From: Alcaligenaceae bacterium
GTDB lineage: Bacteria; Pseudomonadota; Gammaproteobacteria; Burkholderiales; Burkholderiaceae_B
Direction of reading: 5' to 3'
DNA length: 64,000 nucleotides
Assembly (NCBI GenBank): GCA_947380655.1
Contig: CANCRX010000008.1
Span: 6,672 to 70,671, forward strand
Position 1 is the stretch's first letter. Each line of letters starts with the position of its first letter. This document shows, in pieces, positions 26,389 through 34,762 of this stretch. The notes under the pieces are model-generated. The model did not search any database. It saw only the letters and a program-made list of their open reading frames with translations, and was not told the origin of the DNA. Made by a program: the position numbers and the translations under genes.

Positions 26389-27258
26389 ATGCCTAACAAT
26401 AAACCTGCAAAACTCCACGCACGCCTCAAACAACCCGGACTAGTGACCGCTCCCGGTGTTTACGACATGGTTTCACTGCGCCTGGCCGATACCTTCGGTT
26501 TCGATGCCTTATATATGACTGGATTTGGAGCGGTCGCCTCACACCTAGGACTACCCGATGCGGGCCTGGCCACCTATAGCGACATGGTGGGCCGGGTGAA
26601 TGCAATGGCCCAAATGGCTCGCACCCCACTGATTGCTGACGGCGATACCGGCTACGGCGGCTTGCTTAATGTTCGACACACCGTCCAAGGCTACGAAAAA
26701 GCCGGGGCGTCAGCGATCCAGCTTGAGGACCAGGAATTCCCCAAAAAATGCGGCCACACCCCGGGTCGCCGCGTCATTCCAACTGAGGACATGGTTCGGA
26801 AAATCCGCGTAGCCGTCGAGGCACGAGAATCAAAAGATTTCCTGATCATCGCGCGTACAGATTCACGCACAACCCTGGGTCTGGATGAAGCGCTACGACG
26901 CGCAGAAGCCTATGCAAAGGCTGGTGCAGACATTTTGTTTGTCGAATCCCCCGAGTCTGAAGAAGAGATGCGCAAAATAGGTTCCTCATTTGAGGTGCCC
27001 TTACTCGCGAACATGGTGGAAAAGGGCCGCACGCCTGTTTTAAGTCAATCCGAACTTGAGGAGATAGGCTACAAACTCGCAATTTTCCCTGTGACCGCTT
27101 TACTCGCAGGCGTTCAAGCCATGACTCAGGTCTACCAGCAATTCAAAAATACAGGTTCCTCAGTGGGCCAGAATGCTGAACTTTATGACTTCACTGCGCT
27201 GACCAAACTAATGGGCTTTGAAGATGTCTGGGAATTTGATAAACGCCACGCGGACTGA
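26389..27258 (+). CDS. Isocitrate lyase/PEP mutase family lyase
   Basis: A 289-residue TIM-barrel enzyme of the phosphoenolpyruvate mutase/isocitrate lyase superfamily. Motifs: metal/substrate segment DGDTGYGG, QLEDQEFPKKCGH with the flexible-loop cysteine, and IIARTDSR. Members act as 2-methylisocitrate lyase, dimethylmalate lyase or oxaloacetate decarboxylase; the KKCGH loop with Cys fits a C-C lyase. It is followed after 15 bases by a Bug receptor, so a carboxylate taken up via that receptor may be the substrate. Confidence 0.88.
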   Translation: MPNNKPAKLHARLKQPGLVTAPGVYDMVSLRLADTFGFDALYMTGFGAVASHLGLPDAGLATYSDMVGRVNAMAQMARTPLIADGDTGYGGLLNVRHTVQGYEKAGASAIQLEDQEFPKKCGHTPGRRVIPTEDMVRKIRVAVEARESKDFLIIARTDSRTTLGLDEALRRAEAYAKAGADILFVESPESEEEMRKIGSSFEVPLLANMVEKGRTPVLSQSELEEIGYKLAIFPVTALLAGVQAMTQVYQQFKNTGSSVGQNAELYDFTALTKLMGFEDVWEFDKRHAD

Positions 27259-27273
27259 GGGCTAGGAGCGAAT

Positions 27274-28269
27274 ATGTTTAAAACTTTGAAATCCGGTCTG
27301 CGTGGCGCATGGATAGCGGGCCTGACCGCATCTTGCCTAGGCATGATCCCCTACGCAGCGGCGCAGGAAAGCTTCCCAAATAAATCCATCCGTCTGGTCG
27401 TACCCTTTGCACCTGGGGGGGTCACCGACACGAGTGGCAGACTGATCGCAGAAAATCTGTCAAAAAGGCTGGGCCAGCAAGTCTACGTAGAAAATAAGCC
27501 TGGCGCTTCAGGCAATATCGGTACAACACAAGTCGCGAACGCTGAACCAGATGGTTACACACTGGTGTTGGGCTTTGACGGCACCATGGTGATTAACCCC
27601 CATGTGTTTGACAAGGTACCTTTCGACACAATCAAAGACTTTGCGCCAGTCGGCAAGATCGGTAATGCAATATTGATTCTAGTGGCCAATCCTGCAGTCC
27701 CAGCTAAAACGCTGCAAGAGGTGATCGCTTTGTCCAAAAAACAAAGTGGCGGCTTAAGTTATGGCACCTCTGGTGTCGGAGGCACACCCCATATCGCGGG
27801 TGAGTTACTTAATCAACAAAGCGGCTCAAAGCTATTACACATTCCCTACAAAGGTGGCGGTCAGGCCCTGATCGATGTGCAGGGCGGAACCATCCCTCTG
27901 GTCTACACGGCCGTTGCCGGTGCCTACCAACTCGTTCAAACCGGCCGCGTCATTCCGATCGCTGTTTCAAGCGCTCAACGCGCAGTCTCACTGCCTGATG
28001 TCCCTACATTTATTGAAAGTGGCTTGAAAGATTTTGTCGTGGACTCCTGGGTAGGTATTTTTGCACCCGCCAAAACACCGAAATCGATTGTTACTCGCCT
28101 CAATACCGAATTGAATCTGGTACTCAAAGATCCTGAAGTGATTGCCAAGCTCAATACACTGGGCATCACCGCCTCACCCGAAACTCCGGAACAATTCTCA
28201 GAAGAAATAAAAAAAGACTTAGCTAGATATGGAACAGTTGTCAAAGCAGCCGGGATACGACTTGACTAA
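27274..28269 (+). CDS. Bug/TctC family periplasmic receptor
   Basis: A 331-residue receptor with a signal peptide (about 30 residues, ending YAAAQ), IRLVVPFAPGGVTDTSGR, ENKPGASGNIGT, PDGYTLVLGFDG and LLHIPYKGGG. It is the third Bug protein in the window and is in an operon with a lyase of the isocitrate lyase family, a common pairing in this bacterial group. No TctAB permease is nearby. Confidence 0.92.
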   Translation: MFKTLKSGLRGAWIAGLTASCLGMIPYAAAQESFPNKSIRLVVPFAPGGVTDTSGRLIAENLSKRLGQQVYVENKPGASGNIGTTQVANAEPDGYTLVLGFDGTMVINPHVFDKVPFDTIKDFAPVGKIGNAILILVANPAVPAKTLQEVIALSKKQSGGLSYGTSGVGGTPHIAGELLNQQSGSKLLHIPYKGGGQALIDVQGGTIPLVYTAVAGAYQLVQTGRVIPIAVSSAQRAVSLPDVPTFIESGLKDFVVDSWVGIFAPAKTPKSIVTRLNTELNLVLKDPEVIAKLNTLGITASPETPEQFSEEIKKDLARYGTVVKAAGIRLD

Positions 28270-28360
28270 AAAAGTCGGCTAATCAAGGGTTTTCACTAAT
28301 GACTGTTAAAATAAATTCGCTGGTTCTATGGGGAGCCAGCGTTACTTTCAGGATATGGAC

Positions 28361-28666
28361 ATGAAATCATCACGTCGCCAATTCATCATTTATTCAGCAG
28401 CAGGCTTGGCCTCACTGTCAATGACCAATCAAGCCAACGCGCAAGCCATGGTTGCAGAAACCGACCCACAAGCGGTTGGTCTGGGATACAAAGCTGACGC
28501 GGCTACAGTCGACAAAGCAAAATTTGCAAAATACGCCGACGGTAACAACTGCGCCAACTGCCAGCTCTACATGAGCAAATCAGCAGACGCAGGCACCTGT
28601 GGAATCTTCCCAGGCAAGCAAGTTGCAGCCAAAGGCTGGTGCAACGCCTGGGTCAAAAAAGCTTAA
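28361..28666 (+). CDS. High-potential iron-sulfur protein
   Basis: About 101 residues from the ATG at 28361, placed there by AGGA seven bases upstream. A twin-arginine signal (SSRRQFIIYSAAGLASLS) exports it folded. The four 4Fe-4S cysteines are in CANCQLY, AGTCGIF and KGWCNAW, spaced C-x2-C-x12-C-x13-C, the HiPIP pattern. It is a periplasmic electron carrier. No electron-transfer partner is adjacent; the sulfite dehydrogenase in this window is 17 kb away. Confidence 0.9.
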   Translation: MKSSRRQFIIYSAAGLASLSMTNQANAQAMVAETDPQAVGLGYKADAATVDKAKFAKYADGNNCANCQLYMSKSADAGTCGIFPGKQVAAKGWCNAWVKKA

Positions 28667-28700
28667 TTATTTAGCTTTTGGTCGTAAACCCTTCGGGGTA

Positions 28701-28740
28701 AAAAAAACCGCTACGCTCTTTCGAACGCAGCGGTTTTTTA
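28701..28740. terminator. Bidirectional terminator after the HiPIP gene
   Basis: AAAAAACCGCT-A-CG pairs with CG-C-AGCGGTTTTTT around a loop of about ten bases, with an A-run before and a T-run after, so it can end transcription from both sides. A smaller hairpin with a TTCG loop (ACCC-TTCG-GGGT, 28688-28699) precedes it. Confidence 0.8.
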
Positions 28741-28752
28741 TTCAGCCTAGTA

Positions 28753-29187
28753 TTACTGAGCGACTACGCGCGCTTCAGTACCTGAACCTTCGATATAAAC
28801 ACGCTGACCAACAAACAGATTACCTGTCGGTTGGGTCACTGTCACGAGCACGCCATTGCTGGTGCGCACGAAAATCTGCTGACCGGCAACAGGCTTGTCG
28901 TAATGTTTCTGAATTTCATTACCAGCTACTGCACCACCGATCGCACCCAAGACCATTGCGACAGCTTTACCGGTGCCTGAGCCAATCAGCGCGCCAACAC
29001 CCAAGCCACCCAAACCGCCGATCACAGCACCAACGCCTGTATCGTGATTCGATTTGATCGTTGTTGCGGTGATCTGCTCAACAACACCCTTACGGATTTC
29101 GACTGGACCTGTAGGCGCTGGAGTACACGCACTCAGACCTAGCACCATCATCAATGCAACCAATGCTGTAGAAATTTGCTTAACCAT
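28753..29187 (-). CDS. Glycine-zipper outer-membrane lipoprotein (SlyB-like)
   Basis: About 144 residues. The signal peptide ends in the lipobox LSAC. The centre is a glycine zipper of two membrane-like halves (VGAVIGGLGGLGVGALIG, and AVAMVLGAIGGAVAGNEI), then a small beta domain (GQQIFVRTSNG, VGQRVYIEG). This matches the PcP/SlyB family of outer-membrane lipoproteins that affect envelope integrity. Of three closely spaced ATG codons, the one at 29187 best fits the ribosome site. Confidence 0.85.
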   Translation of the reverse strand: MVKQISTALVALMMVLGLSACTPAPTGPVEIRKGVVEQITATTIKSNHDTGVGAVIGGLGGLGVGALIGSGTGKAVAMVLGAIGGAVAGNEIQKHYDKPVAGQQIFVRTSNGVLVTVTQPTGNLFVGQRVYIEGSGTEARVVAQ

Positions 29188-29308
29188 CATCCATCTCACT
29201 TAAAGAATATTTGACAACTACAAGCATAAAGTTAACATACAGTATGTCATCTTGCTCTTGAACAGAGCATATTTGAATATGATTGGCCACTTTCTCAGAG
29301 AAAATATC

Positions 29309-29692
29309 ATGAAAAAAATACTTGCCGCTACATGCATCGTGCTCGCCGGCACGACAGCTGCCATGGCACAAAGCACCGCTAAATCCTCATCGGCCGTGCC
29401 AAAAGCACACACCTCAACAGAAGCTTACGTTCAAATGTGCGCGAATAAAGCCGATGGTGCTGCGCAAAATTTTTGTAATGGCTTTGGACAAGGTGTCTAT
29501 GAAACCTATCTGATCACACGCTTCCCTAAAAAAGCGCCTGCATTCATCTGCCTGGACAGTGTGACGCTGACACGTCAGGAGCATATCGACGCATTTATCA
29601 AGTGGACCACTGCAAATCCTAAATACAACCAGTTGTCGGCTGCCGACACGATCTTGCGATATCTCGGTGAAACCTACCCCTGCAAGAAGTAA
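29309..29692 (+). CDS. Rap1a/Tai family-like periplasmic protein
   Basis: A 127-residue exported protein: signal peptide ending AMAQ, then a helical domain with the Rap1a/Tai pattern. There are Cys in QMCANKAD, Cys in NFCNGFGQGVYETY, Cys in FICLDSVTL, and a C-terminal YPC, with the helix WTTANPKYNQLSAADTILRYL between. Known members are immunity proteins against type VI secretion amidase effectors, and the four cysteines form two disulfides. No effector or secretion gene is nearby, so it may be a free-standing immunity or a domesticated relative. Confidence 0.7.
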   Translation: MKKILAATCIVLAGTTAAMAQSTAKSSSAVPKAHTSTEAYVQMCANKADGAAQNFCNGFGQGVYETYLITRFPKKAPAFICLDSVTLTRQEHIDAFIKWTTANPKYNQLSAADTILRYLGETYPCKK

Positions 29693-29737
29693 TCCGGTTG
29701 CCTCATCTCGTATTTGATTGAATTCAGGAGTTTCATC

Positions 29738-29968
29738 ATGAAAAAATTACTTTTACTCGTGCCCGTTTGCGCAGCGCTCACCATGACTGGTTGCTCCAAC
29801 ATGAACACGACACAACAACGTGAGTTATCAGGCGGCGCGATTGGCGCGGCAGCGGGTGCTGGCATTACGGCTATTGCCGGTGGCAACCCAATCTGGGGTG
29901 CGATTGGCGGTGCGGCGGCCGGCGTACTGGGTGGTTATCTGTACGACAAAAATCAGAAAAGCAATTAA
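29738..29968 (+). CDS. Small glycine-zipper lipoprotein
   Basis: A 76-residue protein from an ATG with AGGAG in front. The signal peptide ends in the lipobox MTGC. The mature part is a glycine zipper with two hydrophobic halves (GGAIGAAAGAGITAIAGG and WGAIGGAAAGVLGGYLYD), like osmotic-shock lipoprotein relatives. It is followed by a strong terminator and probably forms a short transcript with the Rap1a-like gene 45 bases upstream. Confidence 0.8.
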   Translation: MKKLLLLVPVCAALTMTGCSNMNTTQQRELSGGAIGAAAGAGITAIAGGNPIWGAIGGAAAGVLGGYLYDKNQKSN

Positions 29969-29990
29969 TTCCTGACTGGATGTTGTAAAT

Positions 29991-30019
29991 AAAAATACCG
30001 GCATTGCCGGTATTTTTTT
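29991..30019. terminator. Strong bidirectional terminator
   Basis: AAAAATACCGGC-ATT-GCCGGTATTTTTTT is a perfect 12-bp stem with a three-base loop and flanking A/T runs. It separates the small lipoprotein gene from the end of the fatty-acid-synthase-like operon on the other strand. Confidence 0.9.
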
Positions 30020-30027
30020 GCCTCGCT

Positions 30028-31257
30028 TTATTTTTTTCGTTTCATATCTTTCCAGCGCCGGTGTACCCACCACCATTGCTCAGGATGCCTCACGATCGCT
30101 AACTCAAGCGCTGCGTTATAGGCTCGGGTATTGCGCAAGATTTCAACACCCACCTCATCATCGAGTACAGGTGGTATAGCAGGCCAGAACTTCAACACGT
30201 GCGTACCGTCTGGCTCTCGCCAGGATGCGGCAGGCATAACAGGAGCCCCTGTTGCCAGCGCAATCACCGCCATACTTTTATAGGTGCCGGCAGCATGGCC
30301 AAAAAACTCAACGGGGATACCTTCGGGCTTACGTGCAAACTGGTCAAAAGGAAACACGATGGCATCTCCTTTTTCAATTGTTGACACGATTTCCTCGAGA
30401 GAGCCACGTCTGCCCACTACACCAAAGCCCGCCTGATTAAAGCGACGCGTGAGCATATCGCTCAGCCATTTAGGTTTAATTGGACGACGTAAAAAATGAA
30501 TGCGACCTTTGACCTGAGGGAAATGCTCTATCCCTGCAACCGTGGAGACCTCAAAGTTCCCAAAGTGTCCGGTCAAAATCAAGATCCCGCGACCAGCCTC
30601 AAAAGCCTCGATCATTGCAGGCACACCTTCGACACGCACGATACTTTTTTTGCGCGCAGCAGAAAGAAATCTGAACACGATCAACTCGCGCAACAAGGAG
30701 AGCAAATGAGAGTAGTGCGCTTGCGCGAGGGTTTTAATCTGCTCCTGACTGACATTGGCACCGAAGACCCGGTTCAGGTTTTCAAGAATGACGGCTCGGC
30801 GATAAGGTAAAAATTTATAAAGAAAACGACCACCCAATGAAGTGAGGATGGTTTTCGGAACACGCAAGGCTACGGCGCTTGCTGCTGTGGCCGTATGTGT
30901 CAGGGAGATTTTAATTTCTCCGACCAAATGTCGACCCATCACTATTTCAGCAGCAGGTGACACCTCCATATGCGGTGCGCCATATTCGTCACGTCTGACT
31001 GAAAAATCCATTGCCACAATGGTGTTGAGCGCAGTCTCTCGGGGAAAAAGTTTCAGGCAGGCTTCTTTCGCAGCAAAACGGGCAGCCAGACTCGCTGCCT
31101 GACCTGGCCCGGTTCCTGCATCCGCTATCTCCTGAGCAGAAAATAGTTTGAGCAGATCATCAGGCATCGCCTGAATTAATCTCTCGATGCGCACGATATC
31201 TACCGTATCGACCGCACATCCATCAGGCAAACTTTCCGCTGGGGTCACGTCTTTCAA
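30028..31257 (-). CDS. AcpS-type phosphopantetheinyl transferase fused to LpxL-type acyltransferase
   Basis: A 409-residue two-domain protein. Residues about 14-130 are a holo-ACP synthase: D20 in TVDIVRIERL and E65 in ARFAAKEACLKL fit the Mg2+ and CoA ligands, and ISLTHTATAAS is the last motif. Residues about 138-405 are an inner-membrane lysophospholipid/lipid A acyltransferase with the H-x4-E motif HFGNFE (231-236), FPFDQFARK and VMPAASWRE. One chain could thus prime the operon's ACP and hand its acyl product to a lipid acceptor. Translation starts at TTG three bases after the CLF-like gene. It is last in the seven-gene operon. Confidence 0.85.
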   Translation of the reverse strand: MKDVTPAESLPDGCAVDTVDIVRIERLIQAMPDDLLKLFSAQEIADAGTGPGQAASLAARFAAKEACLKLFPRETALNTIVAMDFSVRRDEYGAPHMEVSPAAEIVMGRHLVGEIKISLTHTATAASAVALRVPKTILTSLGGRFLYKFLPYRRAVILENLNRVFGANVSQEQIKTLAQAHYSHLLSLLRELIVFRFLSAARKKSIVRVEGVPAMIEAFEAGRGILILTGHFGNFEVSTVAGIEHFPQVKGRIHFLRRPIKPKWLSDMLTRRFNQAGFGVVGRRGSLEEIVSTIEKGDAIVFPFDQFARKPEGIPVEFFGHAAGTYKSMAVIALATGAPVMPAASWREPDGTHVLKFWPAIPPVLDDEVGVEILRNTRAYNAALELAIVRHPEQWWWVHRRWKDMKRKK

Positions 31258-31260
31258 AAT

Positions 31261-32532
31261 TTATTTGACAGCGCGCAACAGCAAAGCAGCGTTTGTACCT
31301 GCAAATCCACGGCACAGGACCAAAACGATATTGCTGCGTGGCGCCCGGGTTTGCGCTGAAACATTCAAGCCTGCGCATCCCTCTGCCAAGTTGTCTAACG
31401 AAGCAATGCCAGGCACCACATTTTGTCTGCATGCCTCGAGGCCTACGACTGTATCCAGCAAACCCGAGGTTGCAAAAGAATGGCCATAAGACCATTTAAA
31501 TGCGGTCACCGGAGGCATTGCATGACCAAAGACGCGCAGTAAAGCTTGCGCCTCTGAACGATCAGATTCTTCAGTACCATTGCCGTGCGTCACCACCATA
31601 CCAACCTCAGCGGCGGATATCCCTGCATCAAGCAAAGCCGCTTCAATGGCACGTGAAAGGCCATCACCATCGCCGCGAATCGAGAAAATGCCTTCTCCCT
31701 CAGAAGCATCGCCGCCACCAAGATATTCGGCCAGTACGGTCGCACCCCTTGCAGCGGCTGAAGCTTCGGTTTCAAGCACAAAAGCGGCTGCACCCTCGCC
31801 TAATACGCAACCATCGTGTTTAGCGTCAAAAGGACTCAGGGCCGTGTGACTGATCAAACCCACGCGATCAAGATACTGCAAGGTCTGCGGTTCGATCGGC
31901 GCATCGTGACTAATCGCCACGACACGCTCTGCATCGCCCTCACGTAACGCCCAGGCGCTCTCAATTACAGAAAGCATGCCACTGGTGGTGTGATTGGTAA
32001 TGCAACCGTTCGGTCCTTTTAACTGATGACGGATGCTGACATGACACAGAACGTTATTGGGTAACGAACGCAGCAACCACATCGGATTGACCATATTCGG
32101 TAATTCCTGACCAAATTTTTCCAGACTCTCACCAGTCTCGGCCATTAGAGGAAAATAGTCATAGTTCACTTCAAACGCACCACCGCCCGAGCCAACATAA
32201 CAACCAGTCTGGTCAGCATAGTCAGCCGCTGCAGTTTCATCCAGCGCAGCAAGTGCGCCGGGCAAGCCCGCCTGCTCAATCGCCTGTCCACCAGCGTAAA
32301 TACCGAAGACATCTGAGCGTCGTACAAGTTTCAGGAGTTTGCGATCGCCAAGGAGTTTTCCGCCGTTGTAATCAGGCACCTCGGAGGCAACTTTACAAGG
32401 CCAGGCTTGAGCATCCCAGGCGGTAATCGGTGCCACGGTGGTACGACCTTCGAGCAAAGTCTGCACAATGCTTGCGGGATCAGTCCCTGCGCCACAAATT
32501 GCACCGCTTCCAGTAATAACGATTCGTTTCAT
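31261..32532 (-). CDS. Ketosynthase homologue without catalytic cysteine (chain-length-factor-like)
   Basis: A 423-residue FabF-fold protein. Aligned to its neighbour, the active-site cysteine is replaced by Thr182 (ITNHTTSGML), while the His in VVTHGNGTE and the Lys/His region KWSYGHSFATSG remain. Loss of only the cysteine is the hallmark of chain-length factors and decarboxylating partners that pair with a true ketosynthase. The start lies five bases after the ketosynthase stop, so the two subunits are made together. It probably forms a heterodimer that fixes product length. Confidence 0.85.
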   Translation of the reverse strand: MKRIVITGSGAICGAGTDPASIVQTLLEGRTTVAPITAWDAQAWPCKVASEVPDYNGGKLLGDRKLLKLVRRSDVFGIYAGGQAIEQAGLPGALAALDETAAADYADQTGCYVGSGGGAFEVNYDYFPLMAETGESLEKFGQELPNMVNPMWLLRSLPNNVLCHVSIRHQLKGPNGCITNHTTSGMLSVIESAWALREGDAERVVAISHDAPIEPQTLQYLDRVGLISHTALSPFDAKHDGCVLGEGAAAFVLETEASAAARGATVLAEYLGGGDASEGEGIFSIRGDGDGLSRAIEAALLDAGISAAEVGMVVTHGNGTEESDRSEAQALLRVFGHAMPPVTAFKWSYGHSFATSGLLDTVVGLEACRQNVVPGIASLDNLAEGCAGLNVSAQTRAPRSNIVLVLCRGFAGTNAALLLRAVK

Positions 32533-32537
32533 GGTGA

Positions 32538-33851
32538 TTACCGTCCTGCAGCGATCAGTGCTGCGGTTTCATCAGGATGACGGAATGCGAGGCAACTGTT
32601 GCTGCCACCGAATCCGAGTGAATTCGACAGCGCCATACCAATGCGCTGCTCACGTGGCACATCGCGCACAATATTCACATCACAATCAGGATCAAGCTGC
32701 TGCAAATTAGCATTCGGTGGCATCAAGCCGTCTCGAATCGCCATCGCGCAAATACCCGCCTCGACGGCTCCTGCCGCAGCGATCAAATGTCCCATCACAC
32801 TCTTGGTGGAGCTTACGCCGACTTCTTTGGCGCGCTCTCCAAACACTGCGTTAACAGCCGCACATTCACTGCGATCATTCATGGGCGTTGAGGTGCCGTG
32901 CGCATTCAGATAGTCGATCTCTGCCGTCGTGGCGCCAGCATCTGCAATCGCGCGACGCATCGCCTGAATTGGACCATCACCGGAAGGATGTGAATCGGTA
33001 ATGCGATATGAGGAGAGCGAATTACCGTCTCCCGCGAGCTCAGCATAAATGGTCGCACCGCGCTTGACCGCACTGTCCCACTCTTCGAGCACCAGGAAAC
33101 CTGCTCCCTCACCCAGCACAAAACCGTTGCGCGTCAGATCAAAGGGTCGGCTTGCTCGCTCAGGATGATCATTATCAGCAGATACCGCAGAAAGCAGACA
33201 AAACCCAGACAAACCGACAGGCGAAATCATGGAATCAAAACCACCGGTCAGCACGCGATCTGCCAAACCACGGCGAATCAAACGCATCGCAGTACCGACA
33301 GCTTGCCCACCTGATGCACAAGCCGTGTGCACCGTTGAGGCATAGCCACGGATACCAAAGCGTCGTAAGAGCAACGACACCCCAGCAGTCGACAAACTAC
33401 GGCTAAAGGCCATCACATCATTGGCAACGGGTTCTTGCATAATATTGTCTGGAATCAGCTCGCCCTCTGGCGCGGCAGAACGCTGTACCGCCGCGATTTC
33501 CGTGTGCGGCACGGTCATCATGCCCGCACCCACAACGCAGCCCCAGCGGGCAGCATCTTGCAGGGTTGGACGAATACCTGCGTCAGCGATTGCCTGGTCC
33601 GCTGCAGCGAGAGCAAAACGATGCGCACGGCTTGCGTACTTGAGTAATTTTCTGTCATCAATCGGGGGCAGACTGTCAAAGCCTTTCACTTCAGCTGCAA
33701 TCCGTGTCGAAAAACCTGACGCATCAAATATCGTAATGGGACCCGCACAACTTTTAGCCGCCTTAATACGGGCCCAGGTTGATGCAGCATCCAGGCCGGC
33801 TGGTGTGACCAAACCTATGCCTGTAATTGCAACGCGACGTTTAGCGCTCAT
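32538..33851 (-). CDS. Beta-ketoacyl-ACP synthase (FabF type)
   Basis: A 437-residue condensing enzyme with an intact triad: Cys178 in HTACASGGQAVG, His in NAHGTSTPMND, His in KSVMGHLIAAAG, and the C-terminal SLGFGGSN. It would elongate ACP-bound chains with malonyl-ACP. It is not the housekeeping fabF because that gene normally sits with fabD, fabG and acpP. It overlaps the dehydratase stop by four bases and is followed by the cysteine-less partner. Confidence 0.92.
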   Translation of the reverse strand: MSAKRRVAITGIGLVTPAGLDAASTWARIKAAKSCAGPITIFDASGFSTRIAAEVKGFDSLPPIDDRKLLKYASRAHRFALAAADQAIADAGIRPTLQDAARWGCVVGAGMMTVPHTEIAAVQRSAAPEGELIPDNIMQEPVANDVMAFSRSLSTAGVSLLLRRFGIRGYASTVHTACASGGQAVGTAMRLIRRGLADRVLTGGFDSMISPVGLSGFCLLSAVSADNDHPERASRPFDLTRNGFVLGEGAGFLVLEEWDSAVKRGATIYAELAGDGNSLSSYRITDSHPSGDGPIQAMRRAIADAGATTAEIDYLNAHGTSTPMNDRSECAAVNAVFGERAKEVGVSSTKSVMGHLIAAAGAVEAGICAMAIRDGLMPPNANLQQLDPDCDVNIVRDVPREQRIGMALSNSLGFGGSNSCLAFRHPDETAALIAAGR

Positions 33852-34762
33852 GCGTGTTCTCCAGAAGCCGGAGCAAAAAACATCTTGGCTCCAGCGATCG
33901 TGCGGCCATCAGCTTGTGCTCCCACCTTAATAAGAATGGGTTCGGGATCATCCTGACCCGGTGCGGCCGACTCGGCAAATAAATTAAGCGTCGCACCAGG
34001 CGACGTAAAGGCGCGGACCTTCACATTGGTAATGCGTGTAACTTGAACCGACTGACCCGCCACCTCGGCTGCGATGCGCGCAGCCAATTGCAATTGCGCA
34101 TCCAGCATCAGCGTTGCAGGAAAAACGGGTCGTCTGGGAAAATGATCCAGGAAAAATGGCGCCTCAGCGGGAACTGCGAGAAGTGACTGAAGCTTGATAC
34201 CCGACTCATGACTCGTATCTGTCAAGTGTGGCGGCGGCACGCCTTTAAAAGCACCGGGCTCACGCCCACTCGTGGTGAGTCGTGCAAAATCTGCAGCCAG
34301 TGCGGCAGGATCATCAAACTCGGAGATATCCAGCATGGAACCCAGCGTGTCGAGCAACTCAAGGACCATGCGTTCACCGACCATGGCATGACCACGATAG
34401 GTGATGGACTCTTCGTCGCACGACTCGATATCGACGATCAGCTCGAGCGTATCACCCGGCTTGGGACAGGCAAAAATCCGCGTATCACCCGCTAATGCTG
34501 CGACAGGTCTGAAGCGAAAATCTACGGTAGACATCGCAACCCAGGCAGCCAGCTGACCAATCGCCTCAGCGACCAGACTTACCGGAAAATAGGTTGCAGC
34601 TGCGGGGATAGTGTAGCGACCGGTTACGCGTTTGACGCCGTCAATCTGCGTGATGCAGTCTACAAACGAAAACGCGGCAAACCGAGCGGGAGATCGAGCA
34701 GCACACTGATCAGGCGTTAAAACTGGCGAGGACTGAGACGCCCCCGCCGATTGCACAGCCAT
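33848..34762 (-). CDS. Double hot-dog 3-hydroxyacyl-ACP dehydratase
   Basis: A 304-residue protein with two hot-dog folds. The C-terminal one (about residues 185-300) has the dehydratase segment LDHFPRRPVFPATLMLD with His207 and Asp221, 14 residues apart, as in FabA (FabZ has Glu). The N-terminal one keeps a Glu (VAEAIGQLAAW, E66) but lacks the histidine, so it is degenerate. It should remove water from 3-hydroxyacyl-ACP in the operon's reduction cycle. The start overlaps the ACP stop by one base. Confidence 0.82.
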   Translation of the reverse strand: MAVQSAGASQSSPVLTPDQCAARSPARFAAFSFVDCITQIDGVKRVTGRYTIPAAATYFPVSLVAEAIGQLAAWVAMSTVDFRFRPVAALAGDTRIFACPKPGDTLELIVDIESCDEESITYRGHAMVGERMVLELLDTLGSMLDISEFDDPAALAADFARLTTSGREPGAFKGVPPPHLTDTSHESGIKLQSLLAVPAEAPFFLDHFPRRPVFPATLMLDAQLQLAARIAAEVAGQSVQVTRITNVKVRAFTSPGATLNLFAESAAPGQDDPEPILIKVGAQADGRTIAGAKMFFAPASGEHA

